Part shown: in pieces, positions 7,814 through 15,290 of the stretch
Position numbering within the stretch: the stretch's first letter is position 1
Layout of the letters: each line of letters opens with the position of its first letter
Assembly (NCBI RefSeq): GCF_001662485.1
Contig: NZ_JMTM01000065.1
Span: 171,190 to 235,189, forward strand
Reading direction: 5' to 3'
From: Flavobacterium succinicans
GTDB taxonomy: Bacteria; Bacteroidota; Bacteroidia; Flavobacteriales; Flavobacteriaceae
DNA length: 64,000 nt
Program-made: the position numbers and the translations under genes
Notes under the pieces: model-generated
The model's database searches: none
Seen by the model: the letters and a program-made list of their open reading frames with translations, nothing else
Told to the model about the DNA's origin: nothing

Positions 7814-8227
7814 ATGAGCACTAAATTTTTACTGTTACCAATACTAGCCTTATTTTGTTCCTGTGAAACTGAAGGTGTACTGACTAAAGACAAAATAGAA
7901 AGCACAATTGATCCTGCTACCTCAATCACGGTTGCTCAAGGTAGTTTTGCACCCAATGCAGGAATTAAAGTTTCGGGTGCTGCAAAGATCGTTAAGGATG
8001 GCAATCAATTTAAAGTAGTTTTCGACAACTTTAGCATTTCTAGCGGTCCGGATTTAAAAGTGTATTTGTCAAAATCCAATTCTCCAACTGATTTTATTAC
8101 ACTAGGGAATTTAACTTCAGCAACTGTTTATCCAATTCCTGATGCCGTTTTGTTGGCATCTTATCCATTTGTATTAATCCACTGCCAGCAATACAATCAT
8201 TTATTTGCTTCGGCTAATCTTAAATAA
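7814..8227 (+). CDS. DM13-domain lipoprotein
   Basis: The protein has 137 residues. The N-terminus is a lipoprotein signal ending in LFCSC (lipid-modified Cys about residue 15), so it is membrane-anchored outside the cytoplasm. The rest is a DM13 domain: GSFAPNAGIKVSGAAKIV, then PDLKVYLS, and a final VLIHCQQYNHLFASANL with the conserved cysteine. DM13 domains have been proposed to act in redox or electron transfer. It is the first gene of a closely spaced run with an outer-membrane barrel and two YHS proteins, and has a rare purine-rich AAAAGGAAA before the ATG. Confidence 0.82.
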   Translation: MSTKFLLLPILALFCSCETEGVLTKDKIESTIDPATSITVAQGSFAPNAGIKVSGAAKIVKDGNQFKVVFDNFSISSGPDLKVYLSKSNSPTDFITLGNLTSATVYPIPDAVLLASYPFVLIHCQQYNHLFASANLK

Positions 8228-8234
8228 TAACACT

Positions 8235-9131
8235 ATGAAAAATATAATCTTTATTAGTTTGTTGTGCTTTTCAGTACAAGGAACGTATGGTCAAGGATGC
8301 AGTGATGCAGGAATTTGTTCCATTGGTCATGGATTTGAAAAGGCAAATGATCAAAAAAACACACTTGAAATAGCTACAATTTTTGGTGCAGGAGAAGCCG
8401 ATGTGACTTATTTTTCTCCTTATATCTCCTATACAAGAAAGGTAAGTGAGCGTTTTTCTTGGAGCAGTAAGGTAACGTTTTCATCTGCAAATGGAAGTTT
8501 TGGAACAAGAACTAGTTTAGGAGATGCTTTCTTAGTTGGTAATTATCGCTTTACAGAAAAAAAGGATACACAATGGAGTATCACTTCGGGCTTGAAAATT
8601 CCGTTTACAACAGCAAACCTTAAAATAAATGGTTATTCAATACCCTTAGATTATCAGGCCAGTCTTGGTACATTTGATTGGTTGTTAAATACCAATTTAA
8701 AATACAAAAAATGGGACTTTAACACAGCGATTCAAGTCCCCGTGTTTAATAACAATAAAAACTCCTATTTCAAGGAGTTTTCAGGAACAGATGACTTTCC
8801 ATCAACCAATTTATTTGAACGCAAAGCCGATGCACTTTTTAGAACAACGTATACGTTACAAACAGCCAATAAAAAATGGATTTTTAAACCCAACATTCTA
8901 TTTATTTATCATTTAGGCGAAGATACTTTTGAGAACCGTTTTGGTATTCGCGAAAAAATTATAGGCTCTGATGGATTAACCATCAACGGAAATTTAATTT
9001 CTTCATATGCACTTACACCAAGCAGTGCGCTTGAAGTTTCTGTAGCCACACCGTTTGTCGTTAGAGACGTACGTCCCGATGGTTTGACTCGAAGTTTTGT
9101 CTTTGCATTACAATACAACATCTCATTTTAA
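8235..9131 (+). CDS. Outer-membrane beta-barrel protein of unknown function
   Basis: The protein has 298 residues from the ATG at 8235, 7 bp after the DM13 gene. A signal peptide ends near TYGQG (about residue 20). The mature protein begins with GCSDAGICSIG, in which two cysteines are spaced by five residues. It continues as amphipathic strands typical of transporter-like barrels and ends in phenylalanine, an outer-membrane insertion signal. No named family was recognised with certainty. Its place between DM13 and YHS genes suggests a channel or sensor for the same redox or metal function. Confidence 0.7.
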   Translation: MKNIIFISLLCFSVQGTYGQGCSDAGICSIGHGFEKANDQKNTLEIATIFGAGEADVTYFSPYISYTRKVSERFSWSSKVTFSSANGSFGTRTSLGDAFLVGNYRFTEKKDTQWSITSGLKIPFTTANLKINGYSIPLDYQASLGTFDWLLNTNLKYKKWDFNTAIQVPVFNNNKNSYFKEFSGTDDFPSTNLFERKADALFRTTYTLQTANKKWIFKPNILFIYHLGEDTFENRFGIREKIIGSDGLTINGNLISSYALTPSSALEVSVATPFVVRDVRPDGLTRSFVFALQYNISF

Positions 9132-9153
9132 CAAATTTTAAAATAGAAAAAAT

Positions 9154-9603
9154 ATGAGAAAAACTATTTTCACCTTACTTATCGCTATTTCTTCAACAAT
9201 AGCAATCGCACAAACAGATAATAGTGCAGAACACACCAACCTAAAAAACGGAATTGCCCTCCAAGGATATGATCCTGTGGCTTATTTTACTGTTTCGAAA
9301 CCAACACCAGGAGATAAAACAATTCAAGCGACTTACGAGGGAGCAACGTACTATTTTACTTCGCAAGAAAACAGAGACGCTTTTACTAAAAATCCTGAGC
9401 AGTATGTGCCTCAATTTGGTGGTTTTTGTGCTTATGGAATGTCCGAAGGTTACGAAGCTCCCATTAAACCCGAAGCATTTACTATTGAAAATAACAAACT
9501 CTACTTAAACTATAATTTGAAAGTTAGAGAAGATTGGTCCAAAAACAAGAACGTTCGCATTGCCAAAGCAACCGTTAATTGGGAAAAAATAAAGAATTTA
9601 TAA
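9154..9603 (+). CDS. Exported YHS-domain protein (first of a tandem pair)
   Basis: The 149-residue protein has a signal peptide (to about residue 20, AIAQ) followed by a YHS domain: LQGYDPVAYF, a central TYEGATYYFTSQENRD, and FGGFCAYGMS with one cysteine. YHS domains bind metals, often copper. This exported type is found with either Cys or selenocysteine at the FCAY position in different organisms. It is a diverged duplicate of the next gene, with the same GYDPVAYF and CAY motifs. The role is unknown; metal or redox handling in the periplasm is likely. Confidence 0.82.
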   Translation: MRKTIFTLLIAISSTIAIAQTDNSAEHTNLKNGIALQGYDPVAYFTVSKPTPGDKTIQATYEGATYYFTSQENRDAFTKNPEQYVPQFGGFCAYGMSEGYEAPIKPEAFTIENNKLYLNYNLKVREDWSKNKNVRIAKATVNWEKIKNL

Positions 9604-9628
9604 GCAAATGTAAACTAACGGACAAAAG

Positions 9629-9653
9629 GTGAATAATTCACTCAATACATTTG
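9629..9653 (+). promoter_or_regulatory. Internal promoter and palindrome before the second YHS gene
   Basis: TACATTTG at 9646-9653 fits the -7 consensus, 35 nt before the ATG. Immediately upstream is the perfect palindrome GTGAATAATTCAC (9629-9641), placed where a regulator would touch RNA polymerase. Its GTGA-N5-TCAC form resembles a Crp-family half-site pair. Confidence 0.55.
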
Positions 9654-9688
9654 TACCATAAGAAAACAACCATTTAAAAATAAATGAA

Positions 9689-10150
9689 ATGAAAAAAATA
9701 ATTATACTATTCTTGCTAGCCTTTACAACGGTTACGACATTTGCTCAAAGTGCTACTAAACGCGCAACAGCATTTAATTTAGAAAAAAAAGTAGCGATTC
9801 AGGGATATGACCCTGTGGCTTACTTTAAACAAAACAAAGCACTAGAAGGCAAAGCTAATTTAGCGGCCACTTACGAAGGAGTTACCTATTACTTCTCCTC
9901 GCCTACTAATAAAGATAGTTTCCTCAAAAATCCAGCGGGTTTTGAACCACAATATGGAGGTTGGTGTGCTTATGCCATGGGAAGTGCAGGTGAAAAAGTG
10001 GAAATCAATCCAGAAACATTCAAGATTGTAGAAGGCAAATTGTATCTGTTTTATAATGCCTTTTTTACTAATACTTTGAAAAGTTGGAATAAAGACGAAA
10101 ACCAATTGAAAGCAAAAGCTGATTCGAATTGGAAAAAAATAATTAAATAA
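9689..10150 (+). CDS. Exported YHS-domain protein (second of a tandem pair)
   Basis: The 153-residue protein has a signal peptide ending near TTFAQ (about residue 20), then the YHS features IQGYDPVAYF, TYEGVTYYFSS and YGGWCAYAMG with one cysteine. It shares motif order and length with the preceding protein, which indicates tandem duplication. It has its own promoter with a palindrome at 9629-9641 and is followed 7 bp later by a DoxX gene. Metal binding is likely from the family; the partner is unknown. Confidence 0.83.
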   Translation: MKKIIILFLLAFTTVTTFAQSATKRATAFNLEKKVAIQGYDPVAYFKQNKALEGKANLAATYEGVTYYFSSPTNKDSFLKNPAGFEPQYGGWCAYAMGSAGEKVEINPETFKIVEGKLYLFYNAFFTNTLKSWNKDENQLKAKADSNWKKIIK

Positions 10151-10157
10151 AATTACT

Positions 10158-10547
10158 ATGAAAGCCACCATTTTACCCTGGATATTGCGTTTAATAGCCG
10201 CTGCCATTTTGATTCAAACCTTGTTTTTTAAGTTTACTGCTGCGCCAGAAAGTGTCTATATTTTTACCACTTTAGGAATGGAACCTTTTGGTAGAATTGG
10301 ATCTGGAGTTGCCGAATTAATTGCTGCCATTCTACTTCTTATCCCAAGAACTACTTTGTTAGGTGCCTTTTTGAGTTGCGGAGTAATGCTAGGAGCCATT
10401 GCATCACATGTCTTGATTTTAGGGTATGAGGTTCAAAATGATGGAGGGACACTTTTTATTTTGGCTTTAATTACGTTTATTTGTTCAGCGGCTTTGGTTT
10501 TTATTTATAAAAATCAGATTTTTAATCTGTTAAAATTTAAATTTTAA
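10158..10547 (+). CDS. DoxX-like membrane protein
   Basis: The 129-residue protein is nearly all hydrophobic, with four predicted membrane helices (about residues 5-22, 45-65, 72-95, 102-120). The pattern LRLIAAAILIQTLFFKF and the short four-helix layout fit the DoxX/DoxD-like family, whose members occur with quinone-linked redox or detoxification systems. It begins 7 bp after the YHS gene and ends 1 bp before the DinB gene, so it is co-transcribed. Confidence 0.75.
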   Translation: MKATILPWILRLIAAAILIQTLFFKFTAAPESVYIFTTLGMEPFGRIGSGVAELIAAILLLIPRTTLLGAFLSCGVMLGAIASHVLILGYEVQNDGGTLFILALITFICSAALVFIYKNQIFNLLKFKF

Positions 10548-10548
10548 T

Positions 10549-11037
10549 ATGCTGATAGCATCTGTTAGAAATAGTTTGAACGAGTTAATTGCACTTTTAG
10601 AGCAGTTATCTGATGCAGAGTATTCATTTCCTTGTCCCGAACTTAGCGGAGCAAGTATTGGAGAACATACGCGCCACATCATTGAAATGTATCAATGTTT
10701 ACAAAACCAATACAAAACTGGAATTGTAAATTATGATTTAAGATCGCGAAACCGACAAATTCAAACCGATATCCTTTTTGCAATCACTAAAATTGAGGAG
10801 GTAAAAGACAACATAGATTTAGCGAATAAATCTTTGATTTTACAACAAGTAATAGATGGAGAAACAATTGTTATCGAAAGCAATTACACCAGAGAGCTAT
10901 TGTATAATTTAGAACATTGTATTCATCACCAAGCCTTGATAAAAGTAGGGTTGCTACATTGTAACACAATTACCATCGACGATAATTTTGGTGTGGCACG
11001 TTCTACCATCGAATATAGAAAACAATGTGCACAGTAA
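10549..11037 (+). CDS. DinB-like four-helix metal-binding protein
   Basis: The 162-residue protein has the DinB/YfiT fold pattern: GEHTRHIIEMY in the second helix and EHCIHHQALIKVG in the last helix. Their three histidines would bind a divalent metal. Some relatives are thiol S-transferases (bacillithiol or mycothiol type), but no substrate can be assigned here. The gene follows DoxX by 1 bp, and its last 13 bp overlap the next gene in another frame, a sign of translational coupling. Confidence 0.8.
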   Translation: MLIASVRNSLNELIALLEQLSDAEYSFPCPELSGASIGEHTRHIIEMYQCLQNQYKTGIVNYDLRSRNRQIQTDILFAITKIEEVKDNIDLANKSLILQQVIDGETIVIESNYTRELLYNLEHCIHHQALIKVGLLHCNTITIDDNFGVARSTIEYRKQCAQ

Positions 11038-11732
11038 GTTTTGTTCACACGAACGGAAAAATAATCCTTACTTCTAATCGGGATGAAAAAGTAAATCGCC
11101 CAGCAATTGCGCCTAAGCGTTATTGTCATAACGGAAAAGTAGTGCTATTTCCTAAAGATCCAAAAGCAGGTGGAACTTGGTTTGCCGTTTCGGAAGAGGG
11201 TATGGTGGCCATTTTGCTTAATGGTGCCGAAGAAAAACACCAAGTGCTACCCCATTACAAAAAAAGCAGAGGCTTAATTACATTGGAAATTTGCAGTGCC
11301 AATGACGCTATACAACAATGGAAAACCCTCGATTTAAGCACTGTAGAACCTTTTACATTGGTGGTTTTTGAGAACCAAAAGTTGTTTCAATTGCGTTGGA
11401 ATGGGAAACTAAAAACCCAACAAGAATTATCTATTTCTGAGAAGCATATTTGGTCCTCAGCCACATTGTACACACCCGAAATTAGAAAGCTCAGAACAGA
11501 ATGGTTTGACGCTTTTATTCAAGAAACGCCCAAACCAACTCCTGAAGAAGTGCTCCATTTTCATCGACACACCCAATCTGATAATAAAAAATTTGGATTA
11601 GTAATCGATCAAAACAACCTATTAAAAACTACAAGTATTACCCAAACGGTTATAGAATCCAACAAAGTAACATTAATCTATCAAGATCTATTGCTGGAGG
11701 AAAATACAATCGATAGTTTTATCATTATTTAA
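11025..11732 (+). CDS. NRDE-family (TANGO2-like) protein
   Basis: The 235-residue protein starts MCTVSFV and carries the diagnostic SNRDE motif (about residues 17-21), followed by GGTWFAVSEEGMVAILLNG. The N-terminal cysteine and NRDE give the family its name; human TANGO2 is the best-known relative and affects heme and lipid handling. The bacterial role is not established, although relatives resemble Ntn-type amidohydrolases. It overlaps the DinB gene by 13 bp and precedes the ATP-grasp gene by 10 bp. Confidence 0.85.
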   Translation: MCTVSFVHTNGKIILTSNRDEKVNRPAIAPKRYCHNGKVVLFPKDPKAGGTWFAVSEEGMVAILLNGAEEKHQVLPHYKKSRGLITLEICSANDAIQQWKTLDLSTVEPFTLVVFENQKLFQLRWNGKLKTQQELSISEKHIWSSATLYTPEIRKLRTEWFDAFIQETPKPTPEEVLHFHRHTQSDNKKFGLVIDQNNLLKTTSITQTVIESNKVTLIYQDLLLEENTIDSFIII

Positions 11733-11742
11733 AACCTCAAAA

Positions 11743-12777
11743 TTGAAGTTATTTTTGCACAAACTTTTTCATTGGGAGTATTGGCCATTTCAAGTGGTGT
11801 ACTTTCCTATATATTTCCTTTGGGCTTATTATTCCATAAAAGCGCGTGCTATTTTTTTCTTTAATGCTGCTAATCCATCTATTAAAAATGGAGGTTTCAT
11901 GATGGAATCCAAAATGGCAATTTTTGATTTGATACCCAAAAACAATTACCCAGAAACACTTTTAATATATGAAGGAACCACTGTTGAAACGGTTTTGGAA
12001 TACATTGAAAAAGCAAAAATAAGCTTTCCTTGTATCGCTAAACCCGATATTGGTTTAAGAGGTTCTGGAGTAAAAAAAATTAAAACCTTAGCCGATTTAG
12101 AAAGTTATGTTAAACATGCTGATTTTGATTTTTTGATTCAAAATTTAATCCCTTTTTCCAATGAAGTAGGTATCTTTTACGTACGATACCCCCACGAAAA
12201 ATCAGGAAGAATCACAGGAATAGTAGCCAAAGAATTTTTGATTGTCGAAGGAGATGGTATTTCGACAATAACCCAATTGCTACAAAAAAATCCTCGCTAT
12301 GCTATGCAATTGAAAGCCTTGCAAAAAGAGTATGGCAAAAAACTAAATAAAATCCTTCCAAAAGGGAAAAAGCGAAACCTAGTCCCCTACGGCAATCATG
12401 CTCGTGGAGCTAAATTTATAGATGCAAGCGATGTAATCACCGAGAAGTTGAACGCAGTAATTAACGCAATATGCATTCAAATTCCTGGGTTTTATTTTGG
12501 GCGCATGGACGTAATGTATAATAGCTTTGAGGAATTAGAACGAGGCCTTAATTTTTCGATTGTGGAATTGAATGGAGCCGCAAGCGAACCCACTCATATT
12601 TATGACCCTAAACATTCCCTTTGGTTTGCTTGGAAAGAATTAGCGAGACATATTACTTACATGTTTGAAATTAGTGTGGCTAATCATAAATTAGGCGTTC
12701 CATATTTGAGCTATTCAGAAGGAATGAAACAGTATCTCATGCATTTGAATCAAAACAAAAAAATAATTAATTTTTAA
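11743..12777 (+). CDS. ATP-grasp enzyme with hydrophobic N-terminus
   Basis: The protein has 344 residues from a TTG start at 11743. No ATG occurs before residue 53, and the segment WEYWPFQVVYFPIYFLW and KARAIFFFNAANP look like genuine protein, so TTG is preferred. Residues 60-300 form an ATP-grasp domain (FPCIAKPDIGLRGSGVKK for the nucleotide lysine and loop, GRMDVMY and VELNGAASEPTHIYD for Mg2+ ligands). The family ligates a carboxylate to an amine or thiol, like D-Ala-D-Ala ligase. The substrate is unknown. The hydrophobic N-terminus suggests membrane association. The next gene encodes a membrane protein 3 bp downstream. Confidence 0.75.
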   Translation: MKLFLHKLFHWEYWPFQVVYFPIYFLWAYYSIKARAIFFFNAANPSIKNGGFMMESKMAIFDLIPKNNYPETLLIYEGTTVETVLEYIEKAKISFPCIAKPDIGLRGSGVKKIKTLADLESYVKHADFDFLIQNLIPFSNEVGIFYVRYPHEKSGRITGIVAKEFLIVEGDGISTITQLLQKNPRYAMQLKALQKEYGKKLNKILPKGKKRNLVPYGNHARGAKFIDASDVITEKLNAVINAICIQIPGFYFGRMDVMYNSFEELERGLNFSIVELNGAASEPTHIYDPKHSLWFAWKELARHITYMFEISVANHKLGVPYLSYSEGMKQYLMHLNQNKKIINF

Positions 12778-12780
12778 ACG

Positions 12781-13419
12781 ATGCCAATTCTTAAGAATCT
12801 TTTTTTTGGATTTCTTGTTAGTTTCTTAGGATCACTTCCTTTGGGATATCTCAATATTGTTGGAGTAGCGATTTTGGCACATTCCAAATGGCAATCTTTG
12901 ACATTCTATCTATTGGGAGTCATTTTGGTAGAAGTACTAGTGGTTTACGGGACTATTCTTTTTGTCAATCGGTTGGTGATCAATAAAAAATGGATGAGAA
13001 ATATTGATTTTTTTGCTATATTTTTTTTGTTAGGACTGGCTTTGGCGTTTCGGTTGAGCTCCCGTTATTCGGTTACTTCTGTTGATTTTTTGAAACAATA
13101 TGTTGCCTATTCTTCTTTCGTTATAGGATTAGTATTGTGTGCGCTTAATTTTTTGCAAATTCCGTTTTGGGTGGGTTGGAATTTATATTTGGTCAACGCT
13201 AACCGTATTGTTTTGACCCACAGACTTAAGCATTTTTATCTTCTAGGCATTGTATTGGGAACTTTTTGGGGTATGCTTCTGGCTATTGTCGTATTGGATT
13301 CACTTGCCCAAGAAAATTTCTTTTTCAGTTCTTATATCTTACCCGTTTTCATTCCTGTTTTCTTTGTGGTTTTGGCAATTTTTCAAACGAAAAAAGTATA
13401 CCAAAAATACTTAAGATGA
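12781..13419 (+). CDS. LysE-like membrane transporter
   Basis: The 212-residue protein has about six membrane helices. The first contains GFLVSFLGSLPLGYLNIVGV, a Gly/Pro pattern resembling the LysE/RhtB exporter family. It may export a small amino-acid-like molecule made by the neighbouring ATP-grasp enzyme; this is inferred from the 3-bp spacing alone. Its 3' end overlaps the convergent GNAT gene by 9 bp. Confidence 0.65.
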   Translation: MPILKNLFFGFLVSFLGSLPLGYLNIVGVAILAHSKWQSLTFYLLGVILVEVLVVYGTILFVNRLVINKKWMRNIDFFAIFFLLGLALAFRLSSRYSVTSVDFLKQYVAYSSFVIGLVLCALNFLQIPFWVGWNLYLVNANRIVLTHRLKHFYLLGIVLGTFWGMLLAIVVLDSLAQENFFFSSYILPVFIPVFFVVLAIFQTKKVYQKYLR

Positions 13420-13989
13420 GTGCATCACTTTTTGTTGCATTTCGTAAGCCAAAACATAATAGACATTGCTGTTATAATGGAATTCATCGATTACCTCCCA
13501 AGAAAGTTTCTGTGTATGCGCCTTATAAGAAGGAATATTGATTTTGTTGATAAAGGTTAAAGACAAAGGATATTTATCCATCATTTGAATTCTCATATAG
13601 TCAAAGAGCTCCGTGATGATGCCTTGCCCTCGGTAGTTTTTGTGGATACAGATCGGCCCATATTGAAAGCTATTAGTAGTTGTTATTTCGAAATTTTTAA
13701 AAGAAAAACTCGGAAACAATTGGATCATATATTCAAAAATGGGCCATTGTTTAAAAAATTCCCAGTCGGCTGCAATAATAAATCCAATGATGGCATTTTC
13801 ATCTTTTGCAATAAAGACGCCTTGTTGTTGGATTACTGTTTGGATTTGTTCAACGGTCAAAGCAGTGGTCACAAATCCTCCTTGTTGTTCTACTTCGGTT
13901 AAGTTGACTACCAAATTGGCTTTGTGCAGGGCTACAATTCCTGGAATATCTCCTTCAGTAGCAATTGTTATTTTGATGTTTGACGGCAT
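13411..13989 (-). CDS. GNAT-family N-acetyltransferase
   Basis: The 192-residue protein has a GNAT fold: an N-terminal segment TIATEGDIPGIVALHKANL, a central strand, and the acetyl-CoA loop YRGQGIITELFDYM (about residues 119-132). It transfers an acetyl group to an amine of an unknown substrate. The gene is on the opposite strand to both neighbours and overlaps the transporter gene tail-to-tail by 9 bp, so no terminator separates them. Confidence 0.82.
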   Translation of the reverse strand: MPSNIKITIATEGDIPGIVALHKANLVVNLTEVEQQGGFVTTALTVEQIQTVIQQQGVFIAKDENAIIGFIIAADWEFFKQWPIFEYMIQLFPSFSFKNFEITTTNSFQYGPICIHKNYRGQGIITELFDYMRIQMMDKYPLSLTFINKINIPSYKAHTQKLSWEVIDEFHYNSNVYYVLAYEMQQKVMHSS

Positions 13990-14089
13990 AGTTTCGGATA
14001 ATAGATTTTAAAAATACAAAATTGAGACTAAAAATAGTATTGTATGATAAGCTTTTGTATTTTTCAAAGTCAATTTGTTTCGGTTTTGT

Positions 14090-14097
14090 TATTTTTG
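14090..14097 (+). promoter_or_regulatory. -7 box of the SDR gene
   Basis: TATTTTTG fits TAnnTTTG and ends 4 nt before the ATG at 14102, so the transcript is probably leaderless. A well-placed TTG was not found. Confidence 0.5.
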
Positions 14098-14101
14098 CCG
14101 T

Positions 14102-14779
14102 ATGAAAAAAATTATCATTACTGGCACCAGTAGAGGCATCGGATTTGAATTGGCTTTGCAATTCGCCAATGCGGGTCATCAAGTGTTGGCCATTTCTAGA
14201 AAAATTCCCCAAGCGTTGATCGAGAACGAAAACATCACTTGCCTGTCTGTTGATTTGTCTACAGAAGACGATTTGTATCAAGTAACCGATTTTCTAGATA
14301 GCAGTTGGAAAAAGGTAGATGCCATTATCCACAATGCAGGCGCTTTATTGAATAAGCCTTTTGCTACCATTACGCAAGCGGATTTTGAAGCCATTTACAA
14401 AGTTAATGTTTTTGGAGTGGCCAATTTGACGCGAGTTGTTTTGCCATATTTGCAAAAAGGAAGTCATGTGGTTACCATTAGTTCGATGGGTGGCGTACAA
14501 GGAAGTTTAAAATTTGCTGGTTTAGCCGCATATAGCTCAAGCAAAGGCGCAGTGATTACCTTATCAGAATTATTGGCCGAGGAATATAAAGAGCAAGGCA
14601 TTGCATTTAATGTTTTAGCGCTTGGAGCTGTTCAAACCGAAATGCTTGAAGAAGCTTTTCCTGGGTATCAAGCACCACTTTCAGCCTCGGAAATGGCTAA
14701 TTATATCTTCGATTTCACACTTACCGGAAATAAATACTATAACGGAAAAGTATTGCAAGTTACAACGAGTAATCCGTAA
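14102..14779 (+). CDS. Short-chain dehydrogenase/reductase
   Basis: The protein has 225 residues from the ATG at 14102; an in-frame extension upstream would cross the promoter and is rejected. It has a classical Rossmann cofactor motif TGTSRGIGFELA (about residues 7-18), the NAG motif (about 78-80), ISS (about 126-128) and the catalytic Y144-x3-K148 in AYSSSKGA. It is an NAD(P)-dependent oxidoreductase of unknown substrate. Repeat sequence of the GATAACCGATAA type begins right after its stop. Confidence 0.87.
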   Translation: MKKIIITGTSRGIGFELALQFANAGHQVLAISRKIPQALIENENITCLSVDLSTEDDLYQVTDFLDSSWKKVDAIIHNAGALLNKPFATITQADFEAIYKVNVFGVANLTRVVLPYLQKGSHVVTISSMGGVQGSLKFAGLAAYSSSKGAVITLSELLAEEYKEQGIAFNVLALGAVQTEMLEEAFPGYQAPLSASEMANYIFDFTLTGNKYYNGKVLQVTTSNP

Positions 14780-14782
14780 AAA

Positions 14783-14826
14783 TTATCGATTATCGGTTAG
14801 CTGTTATCGGTTGTCTGTTAGCTGTT
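14783..14826. repeat. Left flank of GATAACCGATAA-type repeats
   Basis: Tandem variants of TTATCGGTTAGCTG and TTATCGGTTGTCTGTTAGCTG lie between the SDR stop and the four-helix-bundle pseudogene. Their reverse complements recur downstream at 15183-15288, so the pseudogene lies between inverted repeat blocks. Confidence 0.7.
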
Positions 14827-14847
14827 ATGGATTGTGATTTTTAAGAT

Positions 14848-15188
14848 ATGAGTGAAAGTATTATTAAAACAAAAAGTTTTGAATTAGCGATAAGAGGTGT
14901 TAATTTCCACAAATATTTAGTTGCTGAGAAGAAAGAATTTGTACCCAGTAAGCAATTCTTAAGGTCTGCAACTTCTGTTCGTGCAAATGCAAGAGAGGCA
15001 ATAAATGCTCAAAGTAGGCTGATTTTATTCATAAATTATCAATTTCTCAAAAGGAATATGATGGTTAGAACTTAATAAAGAAACAAATTATATTTCTGAA
15101 AATGATTTTTTTTTCAATTCATCAGCAAAGCAATGAAGTTTTAAAAATCATTAGAAGTATACTAATTACGTCAAAGAAAAACTCATAA
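14848..15188 (+). pseudogene. Decayed four-helix-bundle (23S rRNA IVS / S23-like) protein gene
   Basis: The first 55 codons read well (MSESIIKTKSFELAIRGVN, SKQFLRSATSVRANAREAI), matching the four-helix-bundle family linked to 23S rRNA intervening sequences and related to the Avd protein of diversity-generating retroelements. A frameshift near 15017 then leads to a stop at 15073-15075. The family-like sequence resumes in other frames: DFIHKLSISQKEYDG, then KETNYISENDF, and finally NEVLKIIRSILITSKKNS ending at 15188. A piece corresponding to the usual TIYWLEL region is missing. At least two frame changes and one deletion make the gene non-functional. Confidence 0.8.
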
Positions 15189-15288
15189 CTGATAACAGAT
15201 AACCGATAATCGATAACAGCTAACCCATAACTGATAACCGATAACTCAAAACCGATAACAGAAAACGGATAACCGATAACATAACTCA
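15183..15288. repeat. Right flank of GATAACCGATAA-type repeats
   Basis: At least eight imperfect tandem units of the form (A)ACTGATAACAGATAACCGATAA cut to short variants such as GATAACCGATAA fill this stretch. They are the reverse complement of the left block at 14783-14826. The array ends within a few bases of the SprT-like gene's TTG start codon. Confidence 0.75.
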
Positions 15289-15290
15289 AT

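Noticed and set aside
14848..15075. Functional 75-residue four-helix-bundle protein
   Set aside because: Family-like sequence resumes in other frames after the stop, showing frameshifts and a deletion, so it is annotated as a pseudogene.
14783..15288. GATAACCGATAA tandem units as a CRISPR array
   Set aside because: The units are short, degenerate and contiguous with no unique spacers, and occur as inverted blocks around a pseudogene.
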